Below, piece after piece: positions 5,954 to 13,463 of a DNA stretch of 36,427 nucleotides. The stretch lies in IMG/VR virus record IMGVR_UViG_3300021247_000288, positions 1-36,427 of that record; one strand, written 5' to 3'. Below the pieces are notes generated by a model. The model ran no database searches and had not been told where the DNA came from. It was given only the letters and a program-made list of their open reading frames with translations. Within the stretch, counting starts at the first letter, position 1; each line of letters begins with the position of its first letter. This stretch comes from a virus. The translations under genes and the position numbers were made by a program.

Positions 5954-8308
5954 ATGGCATACGGTCTAAGATACACCACCCAAGCATATAGTAAAGCAAG
6001 CAAGCTATTCACGGCCTATATCTATGAAAAAGACTACACAGGCCCATCGGAATACATTGCCGCAGGGTTCAGGCCATTTGAGCAGAACGTTCTAGCTAGT
6101 AGTGATGATCCGTTTGAACCTGTATTGAGCAGCGACCTAACGGCCATCCTAGACATTACGGACTTTACAGGTACAATACCCGATTTGACTACTAGAAATG
6201 ACAAGAAATACCATATTAAGCTAAAAGCGGGTGCCGCACCTGAATACACGCAGTCTACTATTTTATGGAAGAACTACCAAACGGGTTATCCTGAATATTT
6301 AGATTGTAATATCCAAATAAAGGTTAACGGGCAATCCCAAGTGTTTGAGTTTTTCAATAATGAAGGCGAATTGCAAGTTAATGCTACGGATAATGTATTG
6401 ATTGAATTAGCCGTATTTCCACCATTGCCGCCAATACTACCCATCGTAGGCGCGGGATGGCGTTTGATTATTAAAGAGGATGGAACTACTATTTTTGACA
6501 ACTTTACGCAAGACCCGCCCGCTATTAGTGCGATAAACTATACATTTACCGCAGGCTACCAAAAGGTTTACACCGTCTTAGCGTATTCCTATCAGATAGG
6601 CGATGACAGTACAACCATTCCGGTCAATACTATTTATGATATATTCCAGGGGTATCTTCTAACCGATTCAGCTACATTGGGCTTTAATACAGGCCGCACG
6701 TTCTTGCAGCTACCGTTTAGTGATGGCATGGGTATGCTCAAGTCAATACCCTACGAACAGAATTATGCCACACCAACACCGTCAAGCGAGAACGGGGCCG
6801 TATTGGTGGATATCAATACAACGCAAACGCTATTGGAAGTGATATTGCAGTGTTTAAACAAGTTGGAACTACCAGACGGCTTTGGGTTGAATATTGCCGT
6901 AAACATATACGCAAGCGGCATGGATGAATCGCAAGACGTATTTAGTCAGATTCAATACTACCGCCGCAATTGGCAGAACGCCGACCTTACATGGCAGGAT
7001 TGCCATACGGTACTAACAACTATTTGCCGCGACTTTGGGGCTAAGATATTCCAAGCGAATAATGAATACTGGATAGTCAATACCACAGACGCGGCAACGG
7101 GAACATTGCGCCGCTTCAAGTATTTGCAAGACGGTACATTTGTAGGATTGTTTAGTGGTGATGCTACCCGCACCGTGGTGCCTTACACTAGCAGCGCAGC
7201 GCATTACTTTGTCAACGGTGACCAACAAAAGATTATTCGCAAAGGCTATCCAGTCATTGAGATTAATAGCCCATTTACTTATGCGCCTAATTTGATTGAT
7301 AATGGCAACCTTAGACGGCCAAACGTGGCAACGGATGAGATAGCCTATAATTGGAGCAAATCAGTGCCAACGTTGGGAAGTATGTCAACGGCTGAGATAG
7401 ATGGTACATTCTACATAGAAATGTCAACAGGGGCAAGCGCAGCATCAACAACCATAAGGCCGCTTAGTGTGGCTAATGTGTTCCAAGACGACAAAATAAC
7501 CATTTCATTTGACTACCGCGATACAGTTTTAACACCTACAACCAATCCTATATTGCAGATGCGTTGTGAGATATATGAGTATGGTGGATTGGGTTACTAT
7601 CAATTGAACCAAGACCGCGATTGGAAAACATTCACACCAATACCGGCAAACTATATTTGGGTGAACATTGAAAGCGGTGGCACTTATCTTTCAGGTAGGC
7701 AAACGCAAACTTTGACTTTGCCGCGCAGCCCTGTAAGTGGTAATATTTACCTAGAGTTTAGGATTAACAACCCTGCAACGCAATTACAGGCAACCGTAGG
7801 CAATTTCTCAATGAGGTTTGAAACTAGCAACGACTTTAAGCAGGCGCGCGGTTATTTTGACTTCCTAAGCCAATACAAGCGCACTCAGGAGATGCAGCTA
7901 GGAATGCAACAGTATATCTATTCTCAGGTAGGTTCTATGTTACGCGAGAACATATACGAACCTACGCAGCCGTCAGTATGGACAGGATGGTATAGGTATG
8001 GAACGGCAACGACATTCACCAACCTTCCGCGTCTTATCCTGCAAGAATACATTAACATCCAATCAGCCGCGCAGATAAACATGCAAGGCACTATAATGAG
8101 CATTTTTGGGGCAGCGGGGCCATTGTCACCCGTCAATACGTTCTACTTCCAAGACGGTACAACCACATTGCCCGTTCAGGGGTTGCCGTATATCGTAGGC
8201 AATATGCGTATCAACTTCACAGATGATGAATGGAGTGGCACATGGCTGCAAGTAAGCGACACGGAAATACCTGAGGACATAACGGACATTGTAATTCAAA
8301 AAACTTAA
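5954..8308 (+). CDS. Large distal tail / minor tail protein
   Basis: 784 residues, mostly predicted beta structure with few charged helices. It is the first large gene after the tape measure, the usual place for distal tail and baseplate hub proteins. It begins MAYGLRYTTQAYSKASKLF; blocks such as WQDCHTVLTTICRDFGAKIF and NEYWIVN in the middle resemble the tail-hub-like proteins of Bacteroidota siphophages. A predicted carbohydrate-binding-like beta region covers about residues 450-640 (NLIDNGNLRRPNVA..., F.MRFETS). No catalytic motif was seen. Confidence 0.65.
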   Translation: MAYGLRYTTQAYSKASKLFTAYIYEKDYTGPSEYIAAGFRPFEQNVLASSDDPFEPVLSSDLTAILDITDFTGTIPDLTTRNDKKYHIKLKAGAAPEYTQSTILWKNYQTGYPEYLDCNIQIKVNGQSQVFEFFNNEGELQVNATDNVLIELAVFPPLPPILPIVGAGWRLIIKEDGTTIFDNFTQDPPAISAINYTFTAGYQKVYTVLAYSYQIGDDSTTIPVNTIYDIFQGYLLTDSATLGFNTGRTFLQLPFSDGMGMLKSIPYEQNYATPTPSSENGAVLVDINTTQTLLEVILQCLNKLELPDGFGLNIAVNIYASGMDESQDVFSQIQYYRRNWQNADLTWQDCHTVLTTICRDFGAKIFQANNEYWIVNTTDAATGTLRRFKYLQDGTFVGLFSGDATRTVVPYTSSAAHYFVNGDQQKIIRKGYPVIEINSPFTYAPNLIDNGNLRRPNVATDEIAYNWSKSVPTLGSMSTAEIDGTFYIEMSTGASAASTTIRPLSVANVFQDDKITISFDYRDTVLTPTTNPILQMRCEIYEYGGLGYYQLNQDRDWKTFTPIPANYIWVNIESGGTYLSGRQTQTLTLPRSPVSGNIYLEFRINNPATQLQATVGNFSMRFETSNDFKQARGYFDFLSQYKRTQEMQLGMQQYIYSQVGSMLRENIYEPTQPSVWTGWYRYGTATTFTNLPRLILQEYINIQSAAQINMQGTIMSIFGAAGPLSPVNTFYFQDGTTTLPVQGLPYIVGNMRINFTDDEWSGTWLQVSDTEIPEDITDIVIQKT

Positions 8309-8313
8309 CTTTG
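8306..8313 (+). promoter_or_regulatory. -7 box TAACTTTG four bases before ATG
   Basis: TAACTTTG is followed by GTTT and ATG 8318, the same spacing as at 5942, 9608 and 25247. No good TTTG lies 19-20 bases upstream, so it is weaker than those. Confidence 0.35.
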
Positions 8314-8317
8314 GTTT

Positions 8318-8998
8318 ATGAGTACACCCGTCAACGGTTCAAATATAACAATGTGGAAGGATGATGCAACCTATGGGCAAATATCCTTTGCCTGTGGGCG
8401 TAGTTGTACGTTCCAAGCAACGCAAAGCCTAAAGGAAGTCACCAACTACCAATCAAACTATTGGAACGAGTATAAGGCCGATATGCTTGGATGGGAAATG
8501 TCAGTAGAGGGCCTTGTCATCAATGGGGATTATTCCTACATTAGACAATTGGCAGATCAAAAGAACAGACAATCGTTTTACATATCGTTTATGGTTGACA
8601 ATGGCCAAGACTTTGCCGTATATTCTGGATATGCTTTCTTTACATCCATAAGCATACAAGGCACCTACGATAGTATGGCCGTGACCAATGCCACGCTACA
8701 AGGAACAGGGTCCTATACCGTATCGGCTACACCTATTTCACCTAATCCAGGTTCAGATATGACATACAAAACTTATTATCAAGGCGTTGGCGGTGAAACA
8801 AGTTTCATCGTTTCCGATTTAATCGGGTGCAATGCACTATTGTATTTTAGCCGTGGCGGAATTGATGGCACTAATATTATTGAAACGGGAACACCAACGG
8901 GAGCAGAAGTGAAAATAGATAGAACAACAGGTACTATTTATTTGGATGCTAGTAATCCTTTAGTTCCTTTAGAATGGTGTAATTTTCTTTTTCGCTAA
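8318..8998 (+). CDS. Second tail-tube-like structural protein
   Basis: 226 residues. Residues 1-135 resemble the TP901-1-type tail tube fold: CGRSCTFQATQSLKEVTNYQ, then WNEYKADMLGWEMSVEGLV and a terminal QGTGSYTVS strand. A C-terminal domain (about 150-226; SDLIGCNALLYFSRGGIDG, TGTIYLDASNPL) looks like a small beta appendage. It follows the distal tail gene, not the tape measure, so it may be a decoration or distal ring subunit. Its last 50 bases overlap the end of the convergent HNH gene. Confidence 0.6.
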   Translation: MSTPVNGSNITMWKDDATYGQISFACGRSCTFQATQSLKEVTNYQSNYWNEYKADMLGWEMSVEGLVINGDYSYIRQLADQKNRQSFYISFMVDNGQDFAVYSGYAFFTSISIQGTYDSMAVTNATLQGTGSYTVSATPISPNPGSDMTYKTYYQGVGGETSFIVSDLIGCNALLYFSRGGIDGTNIIETGTPTGAEVKIDRTTGTIYLDASNPLVPLEWCNFLFR

Positions 8999-9494
8999 GT
9001 GCATTTTGGTATGCGTTATGTGCGTCTATTTCAGATGTGAATTTTCCTAAATGTTTAGTTTTACAGTTAATAGAAATACATGCTGACCATTTGTTTTTAT
9101 ATTTATCCCAACTAACGCCTGTGTATTGGCTAGATTTTTTAGTTGTTAACCTATGTTTAGATACATTTTGCCTTAACGTTATTGCTTGCAAATTACAAAG
9201 TCTGTTATCTGTTTTATTGCCTTCTATTATATGGTCAATTTGAAGATTGGTTTTACCGTTAAAAGTCTCGTATACAAGACGGTGAACTGTTTTACTTAAC
9301 CCCTTACCATTTTTGCGTAAACTAACACTTAAATAACCGCAACTATTTGCATTTTCTTTAAGTATTGTATCAGGTTTTATCATTAAAGCACCATTCCCAC
9401 CTACCCAACTTTTTGCTAATGATTTAATCCTGCCCAAATTAGATGCTTGGTATAAGCCTTCATAATCGGGAATATCTTTCCAAATTTCTGTCAT
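8949..9494 (-). CDS. NUMOD4-HNH-AP2 homing endonuclease (copy D)
   Basis: 181 residues on the minus strand. Residues 1-50 (TEIWKDIPDYEGLYQASNLG) form a NUMOD4 DNA-binding motif. About 70-115 is the HNH nuclease core: VHRLVYETF, QIDHIIEGN, then DNR and NLQ. About 120-168 is an AP2-type DNA-binding domain (SQYTGVSWDKYKNKW..., LGKFTSEIDAHNAYQ). Such free-standing enzymes cut phage DNA at specific sites and spread their own gene. Copies A and C share the architecture. It faces the structural genes and has the structured leader described at 9495-9596. Confidence 0.92.
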   Translation of the reverse strand: MTEIWKDIPDYEGLYQASNLGRIKSLAKSWVGGNGALMIKPDTILKENANSCGYLSVSLRKNGKGLSKTVHRLVYETFNGKTNLQIDHIIEGNKTDNRLCNLQAITLRQNVSKHRLTTKKSSQYTGVSWDKYKNKWSACISINCKTKHLGKFTSEIDAHNAYQNALSEKENYTILKELKDY

Positions 9495-9596
9495 ATTGTT
9501 AAAATAGTGAAGCCTATCCCAAAAAAGCGGTTACGACACTTTAATAGAATAGGCTTCAATTTCTTTATTGCTATCGTAACTAGCATTGCAAATATA
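9495..9596 (-). ncRNA. Kissing-loop leader of HNH copy D
   Basis: On the minus strand: TATATTTG (9596-9589), then hairpin 1 with stem TGCTA/TAGCA (9585-9581 and 9573-9569) and 7-base loop GTTACGA (9580-9574). Hairpin 2 has an outer 9-bp stem GAAGCCTAT/ATAGGCTTC (9557-9549 and 9517-9509) and an inner 6-bp stem (9542-9537 with 9529-9524, one G-U) closing the 7-base loop TCGTAAC. The two loops are exact complements. ATG follows 14 bases after the outer stem. Confidence 0.7.
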
Positions 9597-9615
9597 CAAA
9601 AGTTTCCTAACTTTA
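9585..9615 (+). promoter_or_regulatory. Tail fibre promoter overlapping the HNH box
   Basis: ATTG at 9585-9588, 19 bases, TAACTTTA at 9608-9615, then four bases to ATG 9620. The minus-strand TATATTTG of HNH copy D (9589-9596) lies within the spacer, so the two signals are divergent and overlapping. Confidence 0.45.
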
Positions 9616-9619
9616 CTAC

Positions 9620-10939
9620 ATGAAACAGTTAATACTTTTCTTATTATTGCTAGTTAGCGGGATAGCATCCGCACAGTTCACTCCAACAGGGAGTAAGACC
9701 CGCTTTGTCAATGGTATTGGCTTGGGTACCAAGTCAGACGCGGCCTTTGGTACGGTGGATAGCCTTGTATTATATGCAAGCCCAGACAGTACACTAAAGT
9801 TCAAATATAAAGGAACGGCTAGGGCATTGGCTTATGCTAGTCAAATTCCTAACGATTCATTGGGTGTACTTGTAAGGCTTAAAGCGGGTACAAGTGCGGG
9901 GGTAGGATTATATGCTAATAACTGGACACAGATTGCTCAATTCGGGGCAGGGGGTTCTAGTTCAGCTACGTTCTACGGCTTTGCAGGATATGACGCTAAC
10001 CGTTCTGCATCTTACACGGCTATGTCGTTTACTGATAAGGGGTATGTTGATAGTATAGGGGCATTAAAATTAAAGATTAGCGATACCGCAACAATGCTAT
10101 CCCCTTATCAAAGGTCATACAATGCAGTCACTTTAACAGGAACGCAAACAATTACAGGGGCTAAGACATTTAGTTCAATACTTACTACATCAAGTAGGGT
10201 TAATATCAATGGCGCATCAGACAATGCAACATACCCGCTTAACGTCACAGGTAACGCTTTATTTAGCGGCAACAGTTACGCCAATAGGGTTATCATGAAT
10301 AATTCAACTGAATCACAAGGGGAGTTTTGGGGGTGGAGTAGTATAAGAGGTGCAGACGTTGCAACAGGTGAAATAAGAATAGGCGGAACTGCCGCATTGC
10401 AGGGTAGATTGATTTATAGTAACGGGGGAAATACGGCCCTTTATTTAGAAAATACTTTTGATGACGCAACGGCTGAAGTAAAGGTGAGAACTAGGTCATT
10501 TGGTACACCCGTTGATATACTGACTATGAATGCTACTACTAGCAAGTTCCATGCGTTAGGAACAGGAACACTGTACACAAATGCGGGTGTTCTAACCAAT
10601 ACAAACCCATCCGATAGCACTTTAAAAAATACCATCAAGCCATTGGGCTATGGTTTGGCAGAAGTATTGAAACTAAAACCAAAGACGTTCTACTATAATT
10701 CAGATAGCACTAAATCAAGCCTTAAATATGGTTTTATTGCTCAAGAAGTTCGTTCGATAATGCCAGATGTTGTAAGAGAATTTTCTGTATTTAAGAAAGT
10801 AAACGGTAAGAATGTTGAAGAAAAAAAGTTAGGTCTTGAGTCTGATGGCATTTATGTGACTTTGGTAAAGGCTATACAAGAGCAACAAGCCATCATTGAT
10901 GACCTTAAAAAACGCATCATTGCGCTAGAGAACAAATGA
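9620..10939 (+). CDS. Tail fibre with C-terminal S74 chaperone domain and N-terminal signal-like sequence
   Basis: 439 residues. Residues 1-19 look like a signal peptide (hydrophobic LILFLLLLVSGIASA, then Q). The middle is a beta-rich fibre region with repeated short strands. The last roughly 110 residues are a peptidase S74 intramolecular chaperone: PSDSTLKNTIKPLGYGLAEV, KPKTFYYN, YGFIAQEVRSIMPDVV and a terminal helix IQEQQAIIDDLKKRI. In this family the chaperone trimerises the fibre and cleaves itself off at a conserved serine-aspartate region near its start (NPSDS). Fibres of this type bind the host surface. Confidence 0.85.
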   Translation: MKQLILFLLLLVSGIASAQFTPTGSKTRFVNGIGLGTKSDAAFGTVDSLVLYASPDSTLKFKYKGTARALAYASQIPNDSLGVLVRLKAGTSAGVGLYANNWTQIAQFGAGGSSSATFYGFAGYDANRSASYTAMSFTDKGYVDSIGALKLKISDTATMLSPYQRSYNAVTLTGTQTITGAKTFSSILTTSSRVNINGASDNATYPLNVTGNALFSGNSYANRVIMNNSTESQGEFWGWSSIRGADVATGEIRIGGTAALQGRLIYSNGGNTALYLENTFDDATAEVKVRTRSFGTPVDILTMNATTSKFHALGTGTLYTNAGVLTNTNPSDSTLKNTIKPLGYGLAEVLKLKPKTFYYNSDSTKSSLKYGFIAQEVRSIMPDVVREFSVFKKVNGKNVEEKKLGLESDGIYVTLVKAIQEQQAIIDDLKKRIIALENK

Positions 10940-11007
10940 CAAAGACAGAAAAAATAATAGCAATAATGTGGGCGTTAATTTTAGCGGCATTAATAATATT
11001 CCTATAA
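10936..11007 (+). CDS. 23-residue single-span membrane peptide
   Basis: ATG at 10936 overlaps the fibre stop by four bases and gives MTKTEKIIAIMWALILAALI followed by IFL and TAA. It is a charged hexapeptide followed by one hydrophobic span. The ATGA coupling and position at the head of the lysis region suggest a real small gene; holin accessory is a guess. Confidence 0.5.
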   Translation: MTKTEKIIAIMWALILAALIIFL

Positions 11008-11039
11008 AATTTCGGTGTTTTTCACATATTTTTTTAAAT

Positions 11040-11047
11040 TAAATTTG
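11040..11047 (+). promoter_or_regulatory. -7 box TAAATTTG before the lysis cassette
   Basis: TAAATTTG matches TAnnTTTG exactly, nine bases before ATG 11056, in an AT-rich non-coding gap. The upstream -33 box is not clear. Confidence 0.45.
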
Positions 11048-11055
11048 CTTATATT

Positions 11056-11328
11056 ATGAAACAGACAAGCGGACTATTCAAGATTGATTGGCAAGATACC
11101 CTAAAAGGGGTATTAGTTGCCGCTATTGGGGCCATCATTACCCCTATAAGCGAATCATTGAACGCAGGTATTTTGACCTTTGATTGGAAGCACATCCTTG
11201 CAGGTGGTATCACGGCGGGATTGGCTTACATTGTAAAGAACTTTTTCACACCTGCAAAGGTGGTGCAACCTTTGAATGAAGATGCACCAAGCGATCCGGA
11301 TAAACCAAGACCAAAACCAGGTCAATAA
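11056..11328 (+). CDS. Putative holin
   Basis: 90 residues with two hydrophobic segments (about 17-36, LKGVLVAAIGAIITPISESL, and 47-64, HILAGGITAGLAYIVKNF) and a proline-rich charged C-terminus ending DPDKPRPKPGQ. Small two-span proteins like this beside an endolysin are typical class II holins, which perforate the inner membrane at a set time. Similar short proteins with a central tryptophan-aspartate motif are known in Bacteroidota phages. The next gene starts on its last base. Confidence 0.6.
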   Translation: MKQTSGLFKIDWQDTLKGVLVAAIGAIITPISESLNAGILTFDWKHILAGGITAGLAYIVKNFFTPAKVVQPLNEDAPSDPDKPRPKPGQ

Positions 11329-11705
11329 TGCAAAGGCAATCAATCATATTACCAGTGGTTATGCTGCTCACTCTGTTTATGGGTGAGTTGCATGGCTTTT
11401 TTGGCTCTATCTACCTAGATGAGCGGGCATGGTTTTGGTTTATTGACTTGAAGCAGGATATACAATGGTATATCAAAGACACCGCCGAAGGTGTTACATG
11501 GATTGTGTTTTTGTCTGTTTGGTGGTGTAGAGAGCGGAAACGCTCACATTTTTGGGCAAATTTCATACTAGCATTCTTTATATTTAGGGTCATTGACCTA
11601 ACTTTGTATTGGGCCAACCACAGACATGCGGGAGCCTTGTATTTAGTTTCTTATCTATCAATCACCCTTTATGGAAGTATCATGTATGGAAAGTACCGAA
11701 AATAA
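11328..11705 (+). CDS. Multi-span membrane protein of the lysis region
   Basis: 125 residues with four probable membrane segments (about 5-25, 55-68, 75-95 and 101-120) and many aromatic residues (ERAWFWFIDL, LTLYWANH). The start overlaps the previous stop by one base. I know no family. It may be a holin or antiholin partner, but this rests only on location and topology. Confidence 0.6.
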   Translation: MQRQSIILPVVMLLTLFMGELHGFFGSIYLDERAWFWFIDLKQDIQWYIKDTAEGVTWIVFLSVWWCRERKRSHFWANFILAFFIFRVIDLTLYWANHRHAGALYLVSYLSITLYGSIMYGKYRK

Positions 11706-11970
11706 CCAAGACATGAAAAAACCCGTTGAAATTTGGCAATTAATAATAGCCGTTGTAGCGGTATTTATAAGTTTAGTAACGCTTACAAGCATGATGAATA
11801 CATCAATGCGTGAAGATGCAGCTAAACAAGCGTCCACAACAGAAAACCTAAAGGTTCGTGTTGGGCAATTAGAGCAAGATAGAGCAGAAACAAAAGAAGA
11901 TATAAAAGATATCAAGAAGGATAATAGAGAAATTTTATTGATTTTAAAAGATAAAGCAGATAGAAAATAG
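11671..11970 (+). CDS. Membrane-anchored coiled-coil protein
   Basis: 99 residues from ATG 11671 (or 94 from ATG 11686), overlapping the previous gene. A transmembrane segment (about 20-41, IWQLIIAVVAVFISLVTLTS) is followed by a long charged coiled coil to the end (LKVRVGQLEQDRAETKEDIK). An N-terminal anchor plus periplasmic coiled coil resembles inner-membrane spanin subunits, and also some phage tail-membrane or XhlA-like proteins. Its TAG stop at 11968-11970 directly abuts the TATCTTTG box of HNH copy A. Confidence 0.65.
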   Translation: MEVSCMESTENNQDMKKPVEIWQLIIAVVAVFISLVTLTSMMNTSMREDAAKQASTTENLKVRVGQLEQDRAETKEDIKDIKKDNREILLILKDKADRK

Positions 11971-12066
11971 TATCTTTGCATTGCCGTTGCAGGGCAAAAC
12001 AAAAATATTAAAGACCTTTTACAGTGCGGAGCTGCAACCTCCAATCTGTGAAAGGCTTTTTAATTT
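11971..12066 (+). ncRNA. Kissing-loop leader of HNH copy A
   Basis: TATCTTTG at 11971-11978, then hairpin 1: stem TTGCC/GGCAA (11981-11985 and 11993-11997) with 7-base loop GTTGCAG. Hairpin 2 has an outer stem of about 14 bp with one bulge (12010-12024 with 12046-12059) and an apical stem GGAG/CTCC (12028-12031 and 12039-12042) closing the 7-base loop CTGCAAC. The loops are exact complements. ATG 12067 follows the outer stem by about 7 bases. Confidence 0.7.
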
Positions 12067-12609
12067 ATGGTTATGCAAGAAGTTTGGAAAGACGTTTTGG
12101 ATTATGAAGGACTGTACCAAGTTAGTGATTTGGGTAGAATTAAGTCATTGCCAAAAACTTGGGTAGGTGGGAATGGTTGTGTTAGAGTTAAAAAGGAAAC
12201 AATTTTATCTCCAGTTTTAGATAGTAGGCGCTACTATAATGTATTGTTATCTAAAAATGGCATACAAAAAAGATTTAAAATACATAGGTTAGTTTATGAG
12301 GCATTTAACGGAAAAACAACATTACAAATAGATCATATTGTTGAGGGAAATAGATGGGATAACCGCTTACTCAATCTTCAGACTTTGACACAAAGACAAA
12401 ATTCTACTAAATATTTTTTAACTACAAAAAAGGCTAGTAAATATACAGGTGTTTATTGGCATAAACAAAGGCTTAAATGGTATTCAAAAATACAAATTAA
12501 TGGGAAAAATAAAAATCTAGGTTTATTTGCAAATGAAATAGACGCTCATAATGCCTACCAATCCGAGCTAACTAGCTTACAACTACCTTATAGCATTAAA
12601 GTAAACTAA
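12067..12609 (+). CDS. NUMOD4-HNH-AP2 homing endonuclease (copy A)
   Basis: 180 residues; ATG 12073 is an alternative start that matches the other copies better (MQEVWKD). NUMOD4 spans about 3-50 (EVWKDVLDYEGLYQVSDLG), HNH about 70-115 (IHRLVYEAF, QIDHIVEGN, DNRLLNLQ), and AP2 about 122-170 (SKYTGVYWHKQRLKW, LGLFANEIDAHNAYQ). It interrupts the lysis region. Two copies of AAACTAAATAA lie just after its coding end, at 12603 and 12618. Confidence 0.92.
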   Translation: MVMQEVWKDVLDYEGLYQVSDLGRIKSLPKTWVGGNGCVRVKKETILSPVLDSRRYYNVLLSKNGIQKRFKIHRLVYEAFNGKTTLQIDHIVEGNRWDNRLLNLQTLTQRQNSTKYFLTTKKASKYTGVYWHKQRLKWYSKIQINGKNKNLGLFANEIDAHNAYQSELTSLQLPYSIKVN

Positions 12610-12648
12610 ATAAAACTAAACTAAATAAGGGGTTCGCTTGCGCTCAGA

Positions 12649-12680
12649 TTTGGTAGTTTGGGAAATGGTTTGTAAGTTAG
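12649..12680 (+). promoter_or_regulatory. Promoter with TTTG-N20-TAAGTTAG
   Basis: TTTG at 12649-12652, 20 bases, TAAGTTAG at 12673-12680, and 16 bases to ATG 12697. Boxes, spacing and immediate flanks equal those at 5274-5305, while the ten central spacer bases differ. It restarts transcription after the HNH insertion. Confidence 0.6.
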
Positions 12681-12696
12681 CCGTAAACTTAACACT

Positions 12697-12930
12697 ATGA
12701 CAAACTTTTTAGAGGTATTAGGATTTATCTTTTTATCAGTATCGGTAATTATTTTATTTTATAGTATTTACCAATTATTTAGGAATGAGAAAGTTTATAA
12801 AATTAGAATTAAATGGATTGATAATGATAAATGGGAAGTACATAAAAAATATTCTTATGACGATATGATGTGTGCTAATAAAAAAAATTGGTATGGCTTA
12901 AAATGGCCTAATGAAAACGACTACAAATAA
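12697..12930 (+). CDS. Small membrane protein, function unknown
   Basis: 77 residues: one membrane segment (about 6-28, EVLGFIFLSVSVIILFYSIY) then a basic, aromatic soluble tail (KWIDNDKWEVHKKYSYDD). It starts at the aacactATG signature downstream of a clear promoter and precedes the spanin-like gene by 5 bases. No family is recognised; location suggests a lysis or superinfection role. Confidence 0.55.
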   Translation: MTNFLEVLGFIFLSVSVIILFYSIYQLFRNEKVYKIRIKWIDNDKWEVHKKYSYDDMMCANKKNWYGLKWPNENDYK

Positions 12931-12935
12931 ACACC

Positions 12936-13463
12936 ATGAGAAAATACAACGACGGACAAGGCGCAGCATATACGGCAATGGTAGCATTGTGTATTATTAT
13001 TTTTGCTATGCTTTGCGGCTGCAACGTCCAGAAACGCATCGAACAGGCTAAGATTGACGCGGTGACGTTAGACCATGCGCTTTTCCCTTGCGCCAATGAT
13101 ACAACCATCCTCACCACACCTGGCGAAACTTTGGTATTGATTGACACGGTGCGAACTCATACCACCGATACCCTAGCAGCAACACCCGACACATTGAGAG
13201 AAACCATTACCATAACCAAGCACCGAACAGATACCGTTATGGCCGTTGTGGTTGATAAACGTTTGGTGAATGACTTTAAAGACAGTGTTGCAAGATATAA
13301 GCTAATATCGGCTAAATTAGACGGTGTAAATACCCAACTAAGACAAACACTAGCCGAGAGTCAGAAAAGGGCAACAAGGCTACTTATTTGGCTATTATCG
13401 CTATGTGTGGCTATTGTTATAGGTATCGTACTTTGGATAGTTATTAAAATTAGGCCGTTATGA
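12936..13463 (+). CDS. Candidate unimolecular spanin (lipoprotein with C-terminal membrane anchor)
   Basis: 175 residues. Hydrophobic residues 13-28 end in a lipobox-like LCGC, giving an acylatable Cys29. A threonine-rich periplasmic stretch and a coiled-coil region follow (about 110-145, DGVNTQLRQTLAESQKRA), then a strong C-terminal span (148-170, LLIWLLSLCVAIVIGIVLWI). An outer-membrane lipid anchor plus an inner-membrane C-terminal anchor in one polypeptide is the u-spanin architecture known from phage T1 gp11. It would fuse the two membranes at the last step of lysis. It sits with holin-like genes and the endolysin. Confidence 0.65.
   Translation: MRKYNDGQGAAYTAMVALCIIIFAMLCGCNVQKRIEQAKIDAVTLDHALFPCANDTTILTTPGETLVLIDTVRTHTTDTLAATPDTLRETITITKHRTDTVMAVVVDKRLVNDFKDSVARYKLISAKLDGVNTQLRQTLAESQKRATRLLIWLLSLCVAIVIGIVLWIVIKIRPL

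Noticed and set aside
8949-8998. Truncation of the 8318 gene by HNH copy D
   Set aside because: The C-terminus ending in NPLVPLEWCNFLFR looks like a natural end for this type of domain; the genes merely overlap tail to tail.
11658-12044. 128-codon minus-strand frame across the HNH leader
   Set aside because: It is antisense to a coupled membrane coiled-coil gene and the structured leader, and has no start signature.
11971-12609. HEARO/IscB-type RNA-guided nuclease
   Set aside because: The protein has NUMOD4, HNH and AP2 domains but no RuvC or bridge-helix region, so an OMEGA-type system is not supported despite the structured RNA.
11971-12697. Group I intron carrying the HNH gene
   Set aside because: The flanking genes are complete with their own starts and stops; no split exon is seen on either side.
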